In this document: one piece after another, positions 38,218 to 44,939 of the stretch
Layout: every line of letters begins with the position of its first letter
Numbering within the stretch: position 1 is the stretch's first letter
DNA from: Pseudomonas lundensis
GTDB taxonomy: Bacteria; Pseudomonadota; Gammaproteobacteria; Pseudomonadales; Pseudomonadaceae
Assembly (NCBI RefSeq): GCF_002269125.1
Contig: NZ_NQKI01000039.1
Coordinates: forward strand, 1-44,939
Length of the DNA: 44,939 bases
Reading direction: 5' to 3'
Notes under the pieces: generated by a model
Databases searched by the model: none
Told to the model about the DNA's origin: nothing
Seen by the model: the letters and a program-made list of their open reading frames with translations, nothing else
Made by a program: the position numbers and the translations under genes

Positions 38218-41159
38218 GCCGCAAGCCCGGCCTTGCGCAACAGGGCATCGATATCCACGTCGTCAATTTGCTCAGGCTCAAGAAAGCGCCGGGCGTATTG
38301 CATAAAAATCTGTTCGTGCATAAACAACGCAAACAGTTGCGGGTCGATATGAGCGTCGTGGCACATGGCTGCCATGATGCTCAGCGCTTCGCTCAATGTT
38401 TTGCCCTTTTTGTAGGGGCGGTCCGAAGCGGTTAATGCCTCAAAGATATCGGCAATCGCCATCATCCTCGCTGCCAGACTCATTTCTTCGCGCTTAAGCC
38501 GTTTCGGATAACCGGTGCCGTCCATTTTTTCGTGATGGCCGCCCGCGATTTCAGCGATATTGCCCAAATAGCTCGGGAAAGGCAGGTGCTTGAGCATGAG
38601 AATGGTCTGCACGATGTGGTTGTTGATGATGTAGCGCTCTTCGCGGGTCAGCGTGCCACGGGTTGTACTCAGGTTGTACAGCTCGCCACGATTGAATTTG
38701 TAGGGAGGAACGTCCAGTTGAAAACCCCAGATATTGTCAGGTTCAATCCGTTCCGATTCGTTGCGCTCAAACAGGTGTTCCGGTTTGTCGGCCAACAAAC
38801 GTTCGGTGACGGGCAAAGGGTGTTCCTCACGCGTTGCTTGACGCTTGTTTTCCTCCCATGACACCCCTAAACGATCATCCAGCGTGCGCGTCCAGGTGCG
38901 CAGGGCAATGGTTTGCAGGCGTTGCAGATCGGCCTCGGCCATGGCCTCGCCCCCCATGTTGCAATGTGCGACGAAGGCAAAATCGTCATCCAGGGCGGTC
39001 AGGGCTGCTTCAAGGATCTGCGTCAATTGCTGATCGTTTCCGCCCAACGCCCGGCCTTGCCAATAACTGACCCATGCATCGCGCTTGAGTACTTCAAAAC
39101 GGGTGCGTATCTCATGAATGCGGTCGTACAGCGTTTCAAGTTTGGTGGCTTTGTCTACAACGTACTCGGGAGTCGTGACTTTGCCGCAGTCATGCAGCCA
39201 GGACGCGATGTGCAGCGCCTCCCATTCTTCGTCGGTGGGGCTGTAGTCCTCAAATTCAGGTGCCTGGCTGGCAGACGCGGCTTCAGCCAACATCAGGGTC
39301 AGGGCCGGTACGCGTTGGCAGTGGCTGCCGGTATAGGGGCTTTTGGCGTCGATGGCGCCTGCCAGCAATTGAATGAATGCATCCAGCAGTTGCTTTTGCC
39401 GCTCCTGTAAACGCTGACTTTCGATGGACACGGCCGCCGCGCCGGACACGGCCTGGATGAAGGCGATCCGGTCGGCGCGCAGGTGCTCCCGGTCTTCATT
39501 GGAGCCACTGTTGTTAAGCAGCAATACCAGAATGCCGACGGTTTCGCCGTGACGGTTGTGCAGGCGAATGCCAAGTAAGTGTGCGCTGTGGGTGTCGAGT
39601 GCTTGCAAGACGGGTCGCAGGTCGCCTGACTGCTCAAGGTTGAGCGTGCACACCACGCTGTCGCTGCCTTGGCGCAGTGTGCGCAGCCACTGGGGATAGT
39701 CGCGCGCATCCGCATGTATAGGCGAACGCTGCACAATGCCTAAGTCTTGGGCCTGATCACCAATGATCAAGTCTTTGAGGGCAAACTCAGGGCCATCGTT
39801 GTCGGTCAGGTAAATCAGCCCGGCTTGAGCCTGAGCGATTTTCATGGTCTCCAGCACCACCGATTGCAGTAACGGCTCAAAGCGGGTGTGGGCCGACAAG
39901 CTGGCCGTGATTTCAAAAAAGCTGGCCAGGGTTTCTTTCATTCGACGCATGGATGACGCGAGTTGGTCAATCTCGAGCACGGGTGAATGAGGGCTCGCAG
40001 GGTAATCAAAGTCAAAACGGCGTATGGCTTCGGCCTCTTGCACCAACCTGCGCAGCGGTTTAACCAGTAACCGGGAAATCAGCCAACCCACGGGCAGGCA
40101 TAGCAGCACAATACCCAGTGTGACCAAGGCGCCCTGCCATCGCATCCGGTATGCATCGGCGAGCAGTTCATCCTTCGGGACCATCAGGGCCAAGTGCAGG
40201 CCGTTGAGCGCGCCATCGCTAAGTCCGGCCCTCGACACGATCCACTGACGCTGGTCTGCCGTCAGCTCAGCGGTGTTCTCGGTAGAGCGAGTGATCAATG
40301 CGCCCAAGGCCGGACTGAGTTGCTCCACTTTCGGCAACTGAGAGGATTCTGGAGCCGCGACCAATTTTGAATAGTCAGGGTAAGCGATTGCATTGTTGTC
40401 CTGATCGAACAAGGCTATTTCTGTGTGCGGCGTGACTTTGTGTCTGGCAAGCGTGGCGGACAATTGCGACAGGGTCAGATCGGCGCCCATAACGACTTTC
40501 GCAGAACCGCGGCCGGACAGGGTGGTGCCAACCTCACGGGTGGAAAAAAACAGATAGGGGCTGGTCGTTATTTCGTTGTTAATACCCCGGGCGGGGATAA
40601 ACCAGCTGCGCTGGCGTGGGTCGTAGGTTTCATTGGGGTTGTCGCGCTGGCCCGCCAATGACAAGGATTCATCATAGAAAAAGTGTCGGGACAGCGGCTT
40701 AATCTGGTCTGAGCGTTGAATGCTCCAAGCTTCGTAAGCAGCTGATTGTGGGGCAGACAAACGGTCTTTAGCCGCTTGTGTCCGCAGCGGACGAACCAGA
40801 AAAAAATTCCCCTGCGCATCCCCCACATACAGCGCCGCCAGGGCAGGATTGTCCTTGAGCGTCTGGACAAATGGCTCCAATAAGGCCATCCGGTCTTCGG
40901 CTCGCTCAATGCCTGTATTGGCATTGAGCGAAAGCAGCCTCAGCGCATGACGAATCGGTTGATAGGTGTGCTGTAAATCTTGCTGAACATCCTGTTCGAT
41001 CTGGTGGAACAACTGTTGGCTGCTGTTAAGAATAATTCGCGTTGTTTGCAAGTAATTGAAAATACCCAGCGCTACACCGAGCACTATCAACAGCAACGTA
41101 AACATCACACTGATGTGCACATGCAGCGGAAACTGACGCTTGCTGGCCGGCGCAGTCAT
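38214..41159 (-). CDS. HD-GYP phosphodiesterase with periplasmic sensor, HAMP and GAF domains
   Basis: A 981-residue protein. A transmembrane helix (about 15-35) precedes a large periplasmic dCache-like domain (about 40-340), which is followed by a second helix, a HAMP segment, a GAF-like domain (about 425-590) and a C-terminal HD-GYP domain. The HD-GYP domain has 'ASWLHDCGKVTTP' for the HD and 'HHEKMDGTGYPKRL' for the GYP. All the metal-binding residues of the motif are present, so c-di-GMP hydrolysis is likely. An insertion of about 170 residues separates the HD and GYP parts. The ATG at 41159 is preferred over one two codons upstream. It lies 97 bases from the BvgS-type kinase on the same strand. 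Confidence 0.87.
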   Translation of the reverse strand: MTAPASKRQFPLHVHISVMFTLLLIVLGVALGIFNYLQTTRIILNSSQQLFHQIEQDVQQDLQHTYQPIRHALRLLSLNANTGIERAEDRMALLEPFVQTLKDNPALAALYVGDAQGNFFLVRPLRTQAAKDRLSAPQSAAYEAWSIQRSDQIKPLSRHFFYDESLSLAGQRDNPNETYDPRQRSWFIPARGINNEITTSPYLFFSTREVGTTLSGRGSAKVVMGADLTLSQLSATLARHKVTPHTEIALFDQDNNAIAYPDYSKLVAAPESSQLPKVEQLSPALGALITRSTENTAELTADQRQWIVSRAGLSDGALNGLHLALMVPKDELLADAYRMRWQGALVTLGIVLLCLPVGWLISRLLVKPLRRLVQEAEAIRRFDFDYPASPHSPVLEIDQLASSMRRMKETLASFFEITASLSAHTRFEPLLQSVVLETMKIAQAQAGLIYLTDNDGPEFALKDLIIGDQAQDLGIVQRSPIHADARDYPQWLRTLRQGSDSVVCTLNLEQSGDLRPVLQALDTHSAHLLGIRLHNRHGETVGILVLLLNNSGSNEDREHLRADRIAFIQAVSGAAAVSIESQRLQERQKQLLDAFIQLLAGAIDAKSPYTGSHCQRVPALTLMLAEAASASQAPEFEDYSPTDEEWEALHIASWLHDCGKVTTPEYVVDKATKLETLYDRIHEIRTRFEVLKRDAWVSYWQGRALGGNDQQLTQILEAALTALDDDFAFVAHCNMGGEAMAEADLQRLQTIALRTWTRTLDDRLGVSWEENKRQATREEHPLPVTERLLADKPEHLFERNESERIEPDNIWGFQLDVPPYKFNRGELYNLSTTRGTLTREERYIINNHIVQTILMLKHLPFPSYLGNIAEIAGGHHEKMDGTGYPKRLKREEMSLAARMMAIADIFEALTASDRPYKKGKTLSEALSIMAAMCHDAHIDPQLFALFMHEQIFMQYARRFLEPEQIDDVDIDALLRKAGLAA

Positions 41160-41175
41160 GGGCATTAAGGAGTCT

Positions 41176-41251
41176 CCGCTGTGAACAAGCTTCAGGTCGC
41201 CTTAAGCATAGTAGGGCCGAATAACCTGCGCTTTTTTTGTGTTCACAGCGG
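41176..41251. repeat. 12-base inverted repeat between the two signalling genes
   Basis: CCGCTGTGAACA (41176-41187) is the exact reverse complement of TGTTCACAGCGG (41240-41251), 52 bases apart. It brackets almost the whole intergenic region between the BvgS-type kinase and the HD-GYP gene. Confidence 0.6.
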
Positions 41252-41262
41252 GAAGGGGGTAA

Positions 41263-44200
41263 TCAGTGGTTCAGTTTCTCAAGTTCAGTCAGCAGTGTTT
41301 GCTCCATTGATGCCATGGCATCAATTACCTGCTTGCAGCAGTGATGCACGGTACTGAGATCGGCCTTCTCAAGGGCCTCGCATTGCGCTATCAAGAGGTG
41401 TGCACTGACAATTCGGGCTGCGCCTTTAATGCGATGTGCCAACTCTGAAAAAGGTGCCAGTCCGTCTTTTGTCGTCAGTTTTTGAAGCTCTTCAAGGTCG
41501 ATGCGGTTACTGCGCAGGATCTCTTCAAGCAAGCGTTTGACGCGAACCGGATCAGAACCGGAAAGGGCATAAAGACTTTCGATATTAAAGGCGACTTCGC
41601 TCGAAGCGGGCTTGAGTTCGTTCAAGCGCTTACTTAACAACGTGAGGCTTATGGGTTTGAACATGCAGTCGTCCATGCCTGCCTCCTGGCAGTTGAGGCG
41701 TTCTTCGGGCTGCGCATTTGCGGTAAATCCTAAAATCACGCAAGGCGTGCGTTGTTCGGCGTGCTCGAGATGGCGAATGGCCCGAGTCAAGTCATAACCG
41801 TTCATCACAGGCATATTGCAGTCCGCAATAACCACATCAAATACGCCCTGTTTCCAGAGCTCTAACCCTGCAGCGCCGTGCTGCGCGGTCGTAAACATAT
41901 GCCCCAGAAACCCCAGTTGCTGACACATCAGCAGGCGATTGGCCGGGTGATCATCGACTACCAGTACATTTAGCGGACGGGTGCTCTGTGCGACTTCCGG
42001 CTCTTTTTCCGCCTGTTCCAGGCAGGGCGTAAGGGAGGGAAGTTTCAGGGTGATATTCACTTGCGTCCCCACAGTGGGCTGACTGCTAAGTGTCAGCGTG
42101 CCGCCCATCATTTCGCACAGGCTTCTGCAGATGACCAAACCCAACCCTGCGCCGCCCAACGCCAGTTGCCCGGAGTTTTCAACTTGTGAGAAGGGGCGGA
42201 ATAGCCGGGCCTGATCGGCTTCATTTATACCAATGCCGGTGTCCTGCACGCTGAGTTGAAGCTCCACCTGGTCCGGGACCTCGGTGGGGCGCACATCCAT
42301 TTGCAGCGTGACCTGCCCCCGTTCAGTGAATTTGATGGCATTGCTGATCAGGTTGGTCAGGATTTGTTTGAAACGCAGCGGGTCGATCAGTACATCCGGG
42401 GCTTCATGCTCAGGAGTGAACTTAAGGGCCAGGGTCAGTTTCTTTTGGCGTGCCAGACCGTCAAACACCCGAATGACTGCGTTGGCCAGTTCACGCAGGT
42501 TGACACGTTCTGCAGACAAATTCAGTCGGCCGGATTCGATGCGGGCGATATCAAGGATGTCGCCGATCAACTCCAGCAGGTCTTTGGCCGAGTTATATGC
42601 CACTTCGATGGAAGGCCGGTCCAATTGCCCCTTGTCGGCGCGTTTTAACGTCAGTTCCAACAGGCCGATGACAGCGTTCATCGGCGTACGGATTTCATGG
42701 CTCATGGTTGCCAGAAAGGTGCTTTTGGCACGGTTGGCCTCATCTGCACGCTCTTTGGCAGCACGCAGTTCGTCCATCAGTTGACGACGATCACTGATGT
42801 CAATCCAGCCCCCGATAATGCCTTGAACTTCGCCCAGAGAATCCCGGTAAGGGAGAATCCAGTGATAGATCGTGATGGCCTGATCGCCCAAGTGCAGTTG
42901 ACGGTCCATGATCAATGGAGTGCCTTCGCGTATGACGCGCAGGTAGTCCGCCTGGAAGTCGTGTGCTTCGTGTTCATTGCTAATGGCACGCCGGGACTTG
43001 ATGACTGTCTTGCCGATTACATCCTCGCGTTTGGCTGCAAAGGCTTTCAGGTAACTGTCGTTGCAGGTTTTCAGTACGCCTTCACGGTCACGTACGTAAA
43101 TGGGATGGGGGGTCTCATTGACCAGTGCGCGCATGAACTCGAATTGGTCGTTTAGCGCGCGCTCCGCCCGTTTGCGATGCTGGATCTGACGGCGCATGTA
43201 GGCATTCCAGAGCAGCGACAGTAGCAGCAGCAGCGTGGTACCGATGATGACTTGGTAAATCAGGCGATGATAATTGCGCCAGTAGCTGTCAGAAGCTGGG
43301 ACATAGCCCCGCCAGCGACTGTTGATAATCCCCAGTTCATCGGGAGCAATGCTGAGCAGGGCTTTATCGAGGATGGTGCTCAATTCGCTGGCATCACGGG
43401 CGGTCGCCAACGCGAAAGTGGCGGGTTGGGTTCCGATCGTGGCGCTGATTTGTAAACGGTCCTGAAAAAGCTGGGAAGCCAGCAGGTAGTTGGCAATGAC
43501 CAACGTATTGACCGCCCCCTCGACTTTTCCTTTTGCCAATAGCTGTGTGGCCTGATAAATGTCGTCGGTTTCAACCAGGGTAATGTCGGGGAATTCTTTT
43601 TTCAGGTAATGGGTCAGTGGATTGCCCAACGTCAGTGCAAGACGCTTACCGGCTAATTGTTCAAGATTTGAGGGGTGGTCATGGCCTTTTTCAGTCAGTA
43701 GAACAAAAGAGTTTTCGAGGTAGGGGCGGCTGAAGTGGAGCTGGCTCTCCCGGGACAACGAAGGGCTGATCGCTGAAATGATGTCGGTTTCGTGACGCTG
43801 GATCATGTCGATCATGTTGCCCAGACTGCGGGTTCGCTGGATCTCGAAACGTAATCCGGTACGCAGTCGAATCATTTCAAGCAGGTCTGCGGTAATGCCC
43901 CGAAAATTACCTTCGGCATCGAAAAAGCTGAGTGGGGCCAGGGTTTCGTTGACCACGACCTTGACCGTGGGGTGTTTGGCCAGCCAGCGCTCTTCCCGCT
44001 CGGTCAGTTGAAGTTTTTGGTCGGAGAGCAGGATATCGCTACCTGCGCTCCAACGCTTGGCGATGCTTTCACGTTCGCTGTTGGGGATGGCCGCCAGGGT
44101 GGTATTGAGAATGTTGAGCAGCATGGGGTTGTCGCGGTGCACGGCGAAGCTGAAACCATACGCTTCATGCTTGCTGAAATTGGCCATTTTGATGTTTTTC

Positions 44201-44916
44201 AAATAGCCCTTGTTGATCATGTAGTGCGTTGAAATTGTATCGCCAAGAAAGACATCGGCCTGATCGAAGGCTACCGCATTTATTGCATTCTGATAGGACG
44301 GGTAGGACTGGATAATTGCCTTGGGATACAGCTTTTTGACATCCTCCAGTGGCAAATAGTGGTACACCATGCTCAGGCGCAGGCCTTGCAGACCTTGGGT
44401 CAGCGAGCGATTTTCCCCTTCGCGGCTTACCAGTACAGGCTGGTCAACCGCGTAGGGAATGGACAGGACCAGGTCGGGGTTCGCTGCTTCATAGCCATTG
44501 GAGGTACCGAGCATATCGATGGTGCCTTCCACGAGTGCCTGAATCGCCTGGTCTCGTGAAGTAAAGCGTTGAACCCGGATGGACACGTTGAGAGCCTGAG
44601 ACAAAAGCCCCGTGTAATCGGCGGTAAACCCTTCGTAGTCCTGACCACTGGTGGTCATGTCAAAAGGCGGGTAGTCCGGAGACGAAATACCCACCCGTAA
44701 TATGCGCTTTTCCTGCAACCAGGTACGTTGATGCTTATCGAGAGGCGCTTCCTGATAATAGATGCCCGAGCGGCTTAGCAATGAATAGTTGTCACGGCCG
44801 GTGGCATGGGCCAATACCGGGTAGCACAGGATGAAACCTGCGATCAGTGATAGGAAGTGTATTAGGCTCTGTACGTAAACCCAAGAAATACGATTTTCTG
44901 TAAAATACACCGCCAT
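41263..44916 (-). CDS. BvgS/EvgS-type unorthodox hybrid sensor kinase
   Basis: A 1217-residue protein. A signal/anchor (about 16-38) leads into two tandem periplasmic binding-protein (SBP3) domains (about 50-290 and 300-535), a transmembrane helix (about 548-570), a PAS domain (about 590-705), HisKA ('FLATMSHEIRTPMNAVIGLLE'), HATPase ('DTGIGI', 'GGAGLGLVI'), a receiver with 'VLVVDDHPANR' and Asp in 'VVIADCNMPVMNGY', and an HPt with 'AHRIKGAARIV'. This is a complete four-step phosphorelay; the final response regulator is not in the window. Both SBP domains may bind ligands. The start codon at 44914-44916 has no good ribosome site. Confidence 0.9.
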   Translation of the reverse strand: MAVYFTENRISWVYVQSLIHFLSLIAGFILCYPVLAHATGRDNYSLLSRSGIYYQEAPLDKHQRTWLQEKRILRVGISSPDYPPFDMTTSGQDYEGFTADYTGLLSQALNVSIRVQRFTSRDQAIQALVEGTIDMLGTSNGYEAANPDLVLSIPYAVDQPVLVSREGENRSLTQGLQGLRLSMVYHYLPLEDVKKLYPKAIIQSYPSYQNAINAVAFDQADVFLGDTISTHYMINKGYLKNIKMANFSKHEAYGFSFAVHRDNPMLLNILNTTLAAIPNSERESIAKRWSAGSDILLSDQKLQLTEREERWLAKHPTVKVVVNETLAPLSFFDAEGNFRGITADLLEMIRLRTGLRFEIQRTRSLGNMIDMIQRHETDIISAISPSLSRESQLHFSRPYLENSFVLLTEKGHDHPSNLEQLAGKRLALTLGNPLTHYLKKEFPDITLVETDDIYQATQLLAKGKVEGAVNTLVIANYLLASQLFQDRLQISATIGTQPATFALATARDASELSTILDKALLSIAPDELGIINSRWRGYVPASDSYWRNYHRLIYQVIIGTTLLLLLSLLWNAYMRRQIQHRKRAERALNDQFEFMRALVNETPHPIYVRDREGVLKTCNDSYLKAFAAKREDVIGKTVIKSRRAISNEHEAHDFQADYLRVIREGTPLIMDRQLHLGDQAITIYHWILPYRDSLGEVQGIIGGWIDISDRRQLMDELRAAKERADEANRAKSTFLATMSHEIRTPMNAVIGLLELTLKRADKGQLDRPSIEVAYNSAKDLLELIGDILDIARIESGRLNLSAERVNLRELANAVIRVFDGLARQKKLTLALKFTPEHEAPDVLIDPLRFKQILTNLISNAIKFTERGQVTLQMDVRPTEVPDQVELQLSVQDTGIGINEADQARLFRPFSQVENSGQLALGGAGLGLVICRSLCEMMGGTLTLSSQPTVGTQVNITLKLPSLTPCLEQAEKEPEVAQSTRPLNVLVVDDHPANRLLMCQQLGFLGHMFTTAQHGAAGLELWKQGVFDVVIADCNMPVMNGYDLTRAIRHLEHAEQRTPCVILGFTANAQPEERLNCQEAGMDDCMFKPISLTLLSKRLNELKPASSEVAFNIESLYALSGSDPVRVKRLLEEILRSNRIDLEELQKLTTKDGLAPFSELAHRIKGAARIVSAHLLIAQCEALEKADLSTVHHCCKQVIDAMASMEQTLLTELEKLNH

Positions 44917-44930
44917 TAAAGCCAGGAGGC
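44901..44930 (+). promoter_or_regulatory. Candidate promoter and ribosome site of the right-edge gene
   Basis: TAAAAT (44901-44906) could be a -10 box and AGGAGG (44924-44929) a strong ribosome site for the ATG at 44935. No convincing -35 box is seen. Both lie inside or beside the start of the divergent kinase gene. Confidence 0.45.
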
Positions 44931-44934
44931 CAAG

Positions 44935-44939
44935 ATGGC
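44935..44939 (+). CDS. Start of a gene continuing to the right (partial)
   Basis: ATGGC at the very edge, preceded at good distance by AGGAGG. Only Met and the beginning of an Ala codon are seen, so the product is unknown. The start lies 18 bases from the start codon of the divergent kinase. Confidence 0.5.

Noticed and set aside
1..44939. CRISPR array
   Set aside because: I found no regularly spaced direct repeats with unique spacers; the only tandem repeat is three decamers at 13013.

Overview
The window reads as chromosomal DNA of a Pseudomonas, most likely of the P. fluorescens lineage. The evidence is an EF-P with the Arg32 site next to its rhamnosyltransferase EarP, and the run htpX / alaA-type aminotransferase / msrB / glutathione peroxidase / hybrid kinase. 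I recall that run from the P. aeruginosa neighbourhood of sagS; this synteny is from memory and was not computed. Coding is dense on both strands, with short gaps and many classical hairpin terminators.

Region by region: (1) 1-6089 holds the end of etfA, a lipoprotein/OmpA operon, an orphan MocR-type regulator with repeated sites in its promoter, small secreted or cysteine-cluster proteins, a START-domain protein and RraB. (2) 6264-11656 holds a cytochrome c / cysteine-less rhodanese pair, a 31-residue membrane peptide, a class I glutamine amidotransferase, CorA, PlsC and a crotonase. (3) 11955-15686 is an accessory segment. It starts with tRNA-Ser(GGA) and a prophage scar (the tail of an integrase abutting the tail of a D12-class adenine methylase). 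After an AT-rich spacer comes a compact three-gene cassette: an acyl-CoA dehydrogenase homologue, a MoaD/ThiS-type sulfur carrier ending in Gly-Gly, and a protein that looks like two fused hotdog domains. This cassette is the strongest candidate for an undescribed system. (4) 15830-20848 is a set of small envelope, stress and hypothetical genes plus an MFS exporter and a Gre-like factor. (5) 20984-30745 holds EarP/EF-P, a TauE-family exporter, a LysR regulator divergent from a DUF1127 gene, class II DAHP synthase, a spermidine-synthase-like protein, a DEAD-box helicase, a DODA-type dioxygenase and TPMT. (6) 30808-38217 holds HtpX, the AlaA-like aminotransferase, and three peroxide or methionine-sulfoxide repair enzymes (MsrB, glutathione peroxidase, fRMsr) around a SagS-like hybrid kinase and a DUF815 ATPase. 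(7) 38214-44939 holds two large membrane signalling proteins, an HD-GYP phosphodiesterase and a BvgS-type hybrid kinase, and the first codons of a divergent gene.

Working together: EarP modifies EF-P to relieve ribosome stalling at polyproline. MsrB, glutathione peroxidase and fRMsr form a thiol-based oxidant defence group. The accessory cassette is inferred to build or modify a sulfur-containing acyl metabolite, using a sulfur-activating E1 enzyme encoded elsewhere.
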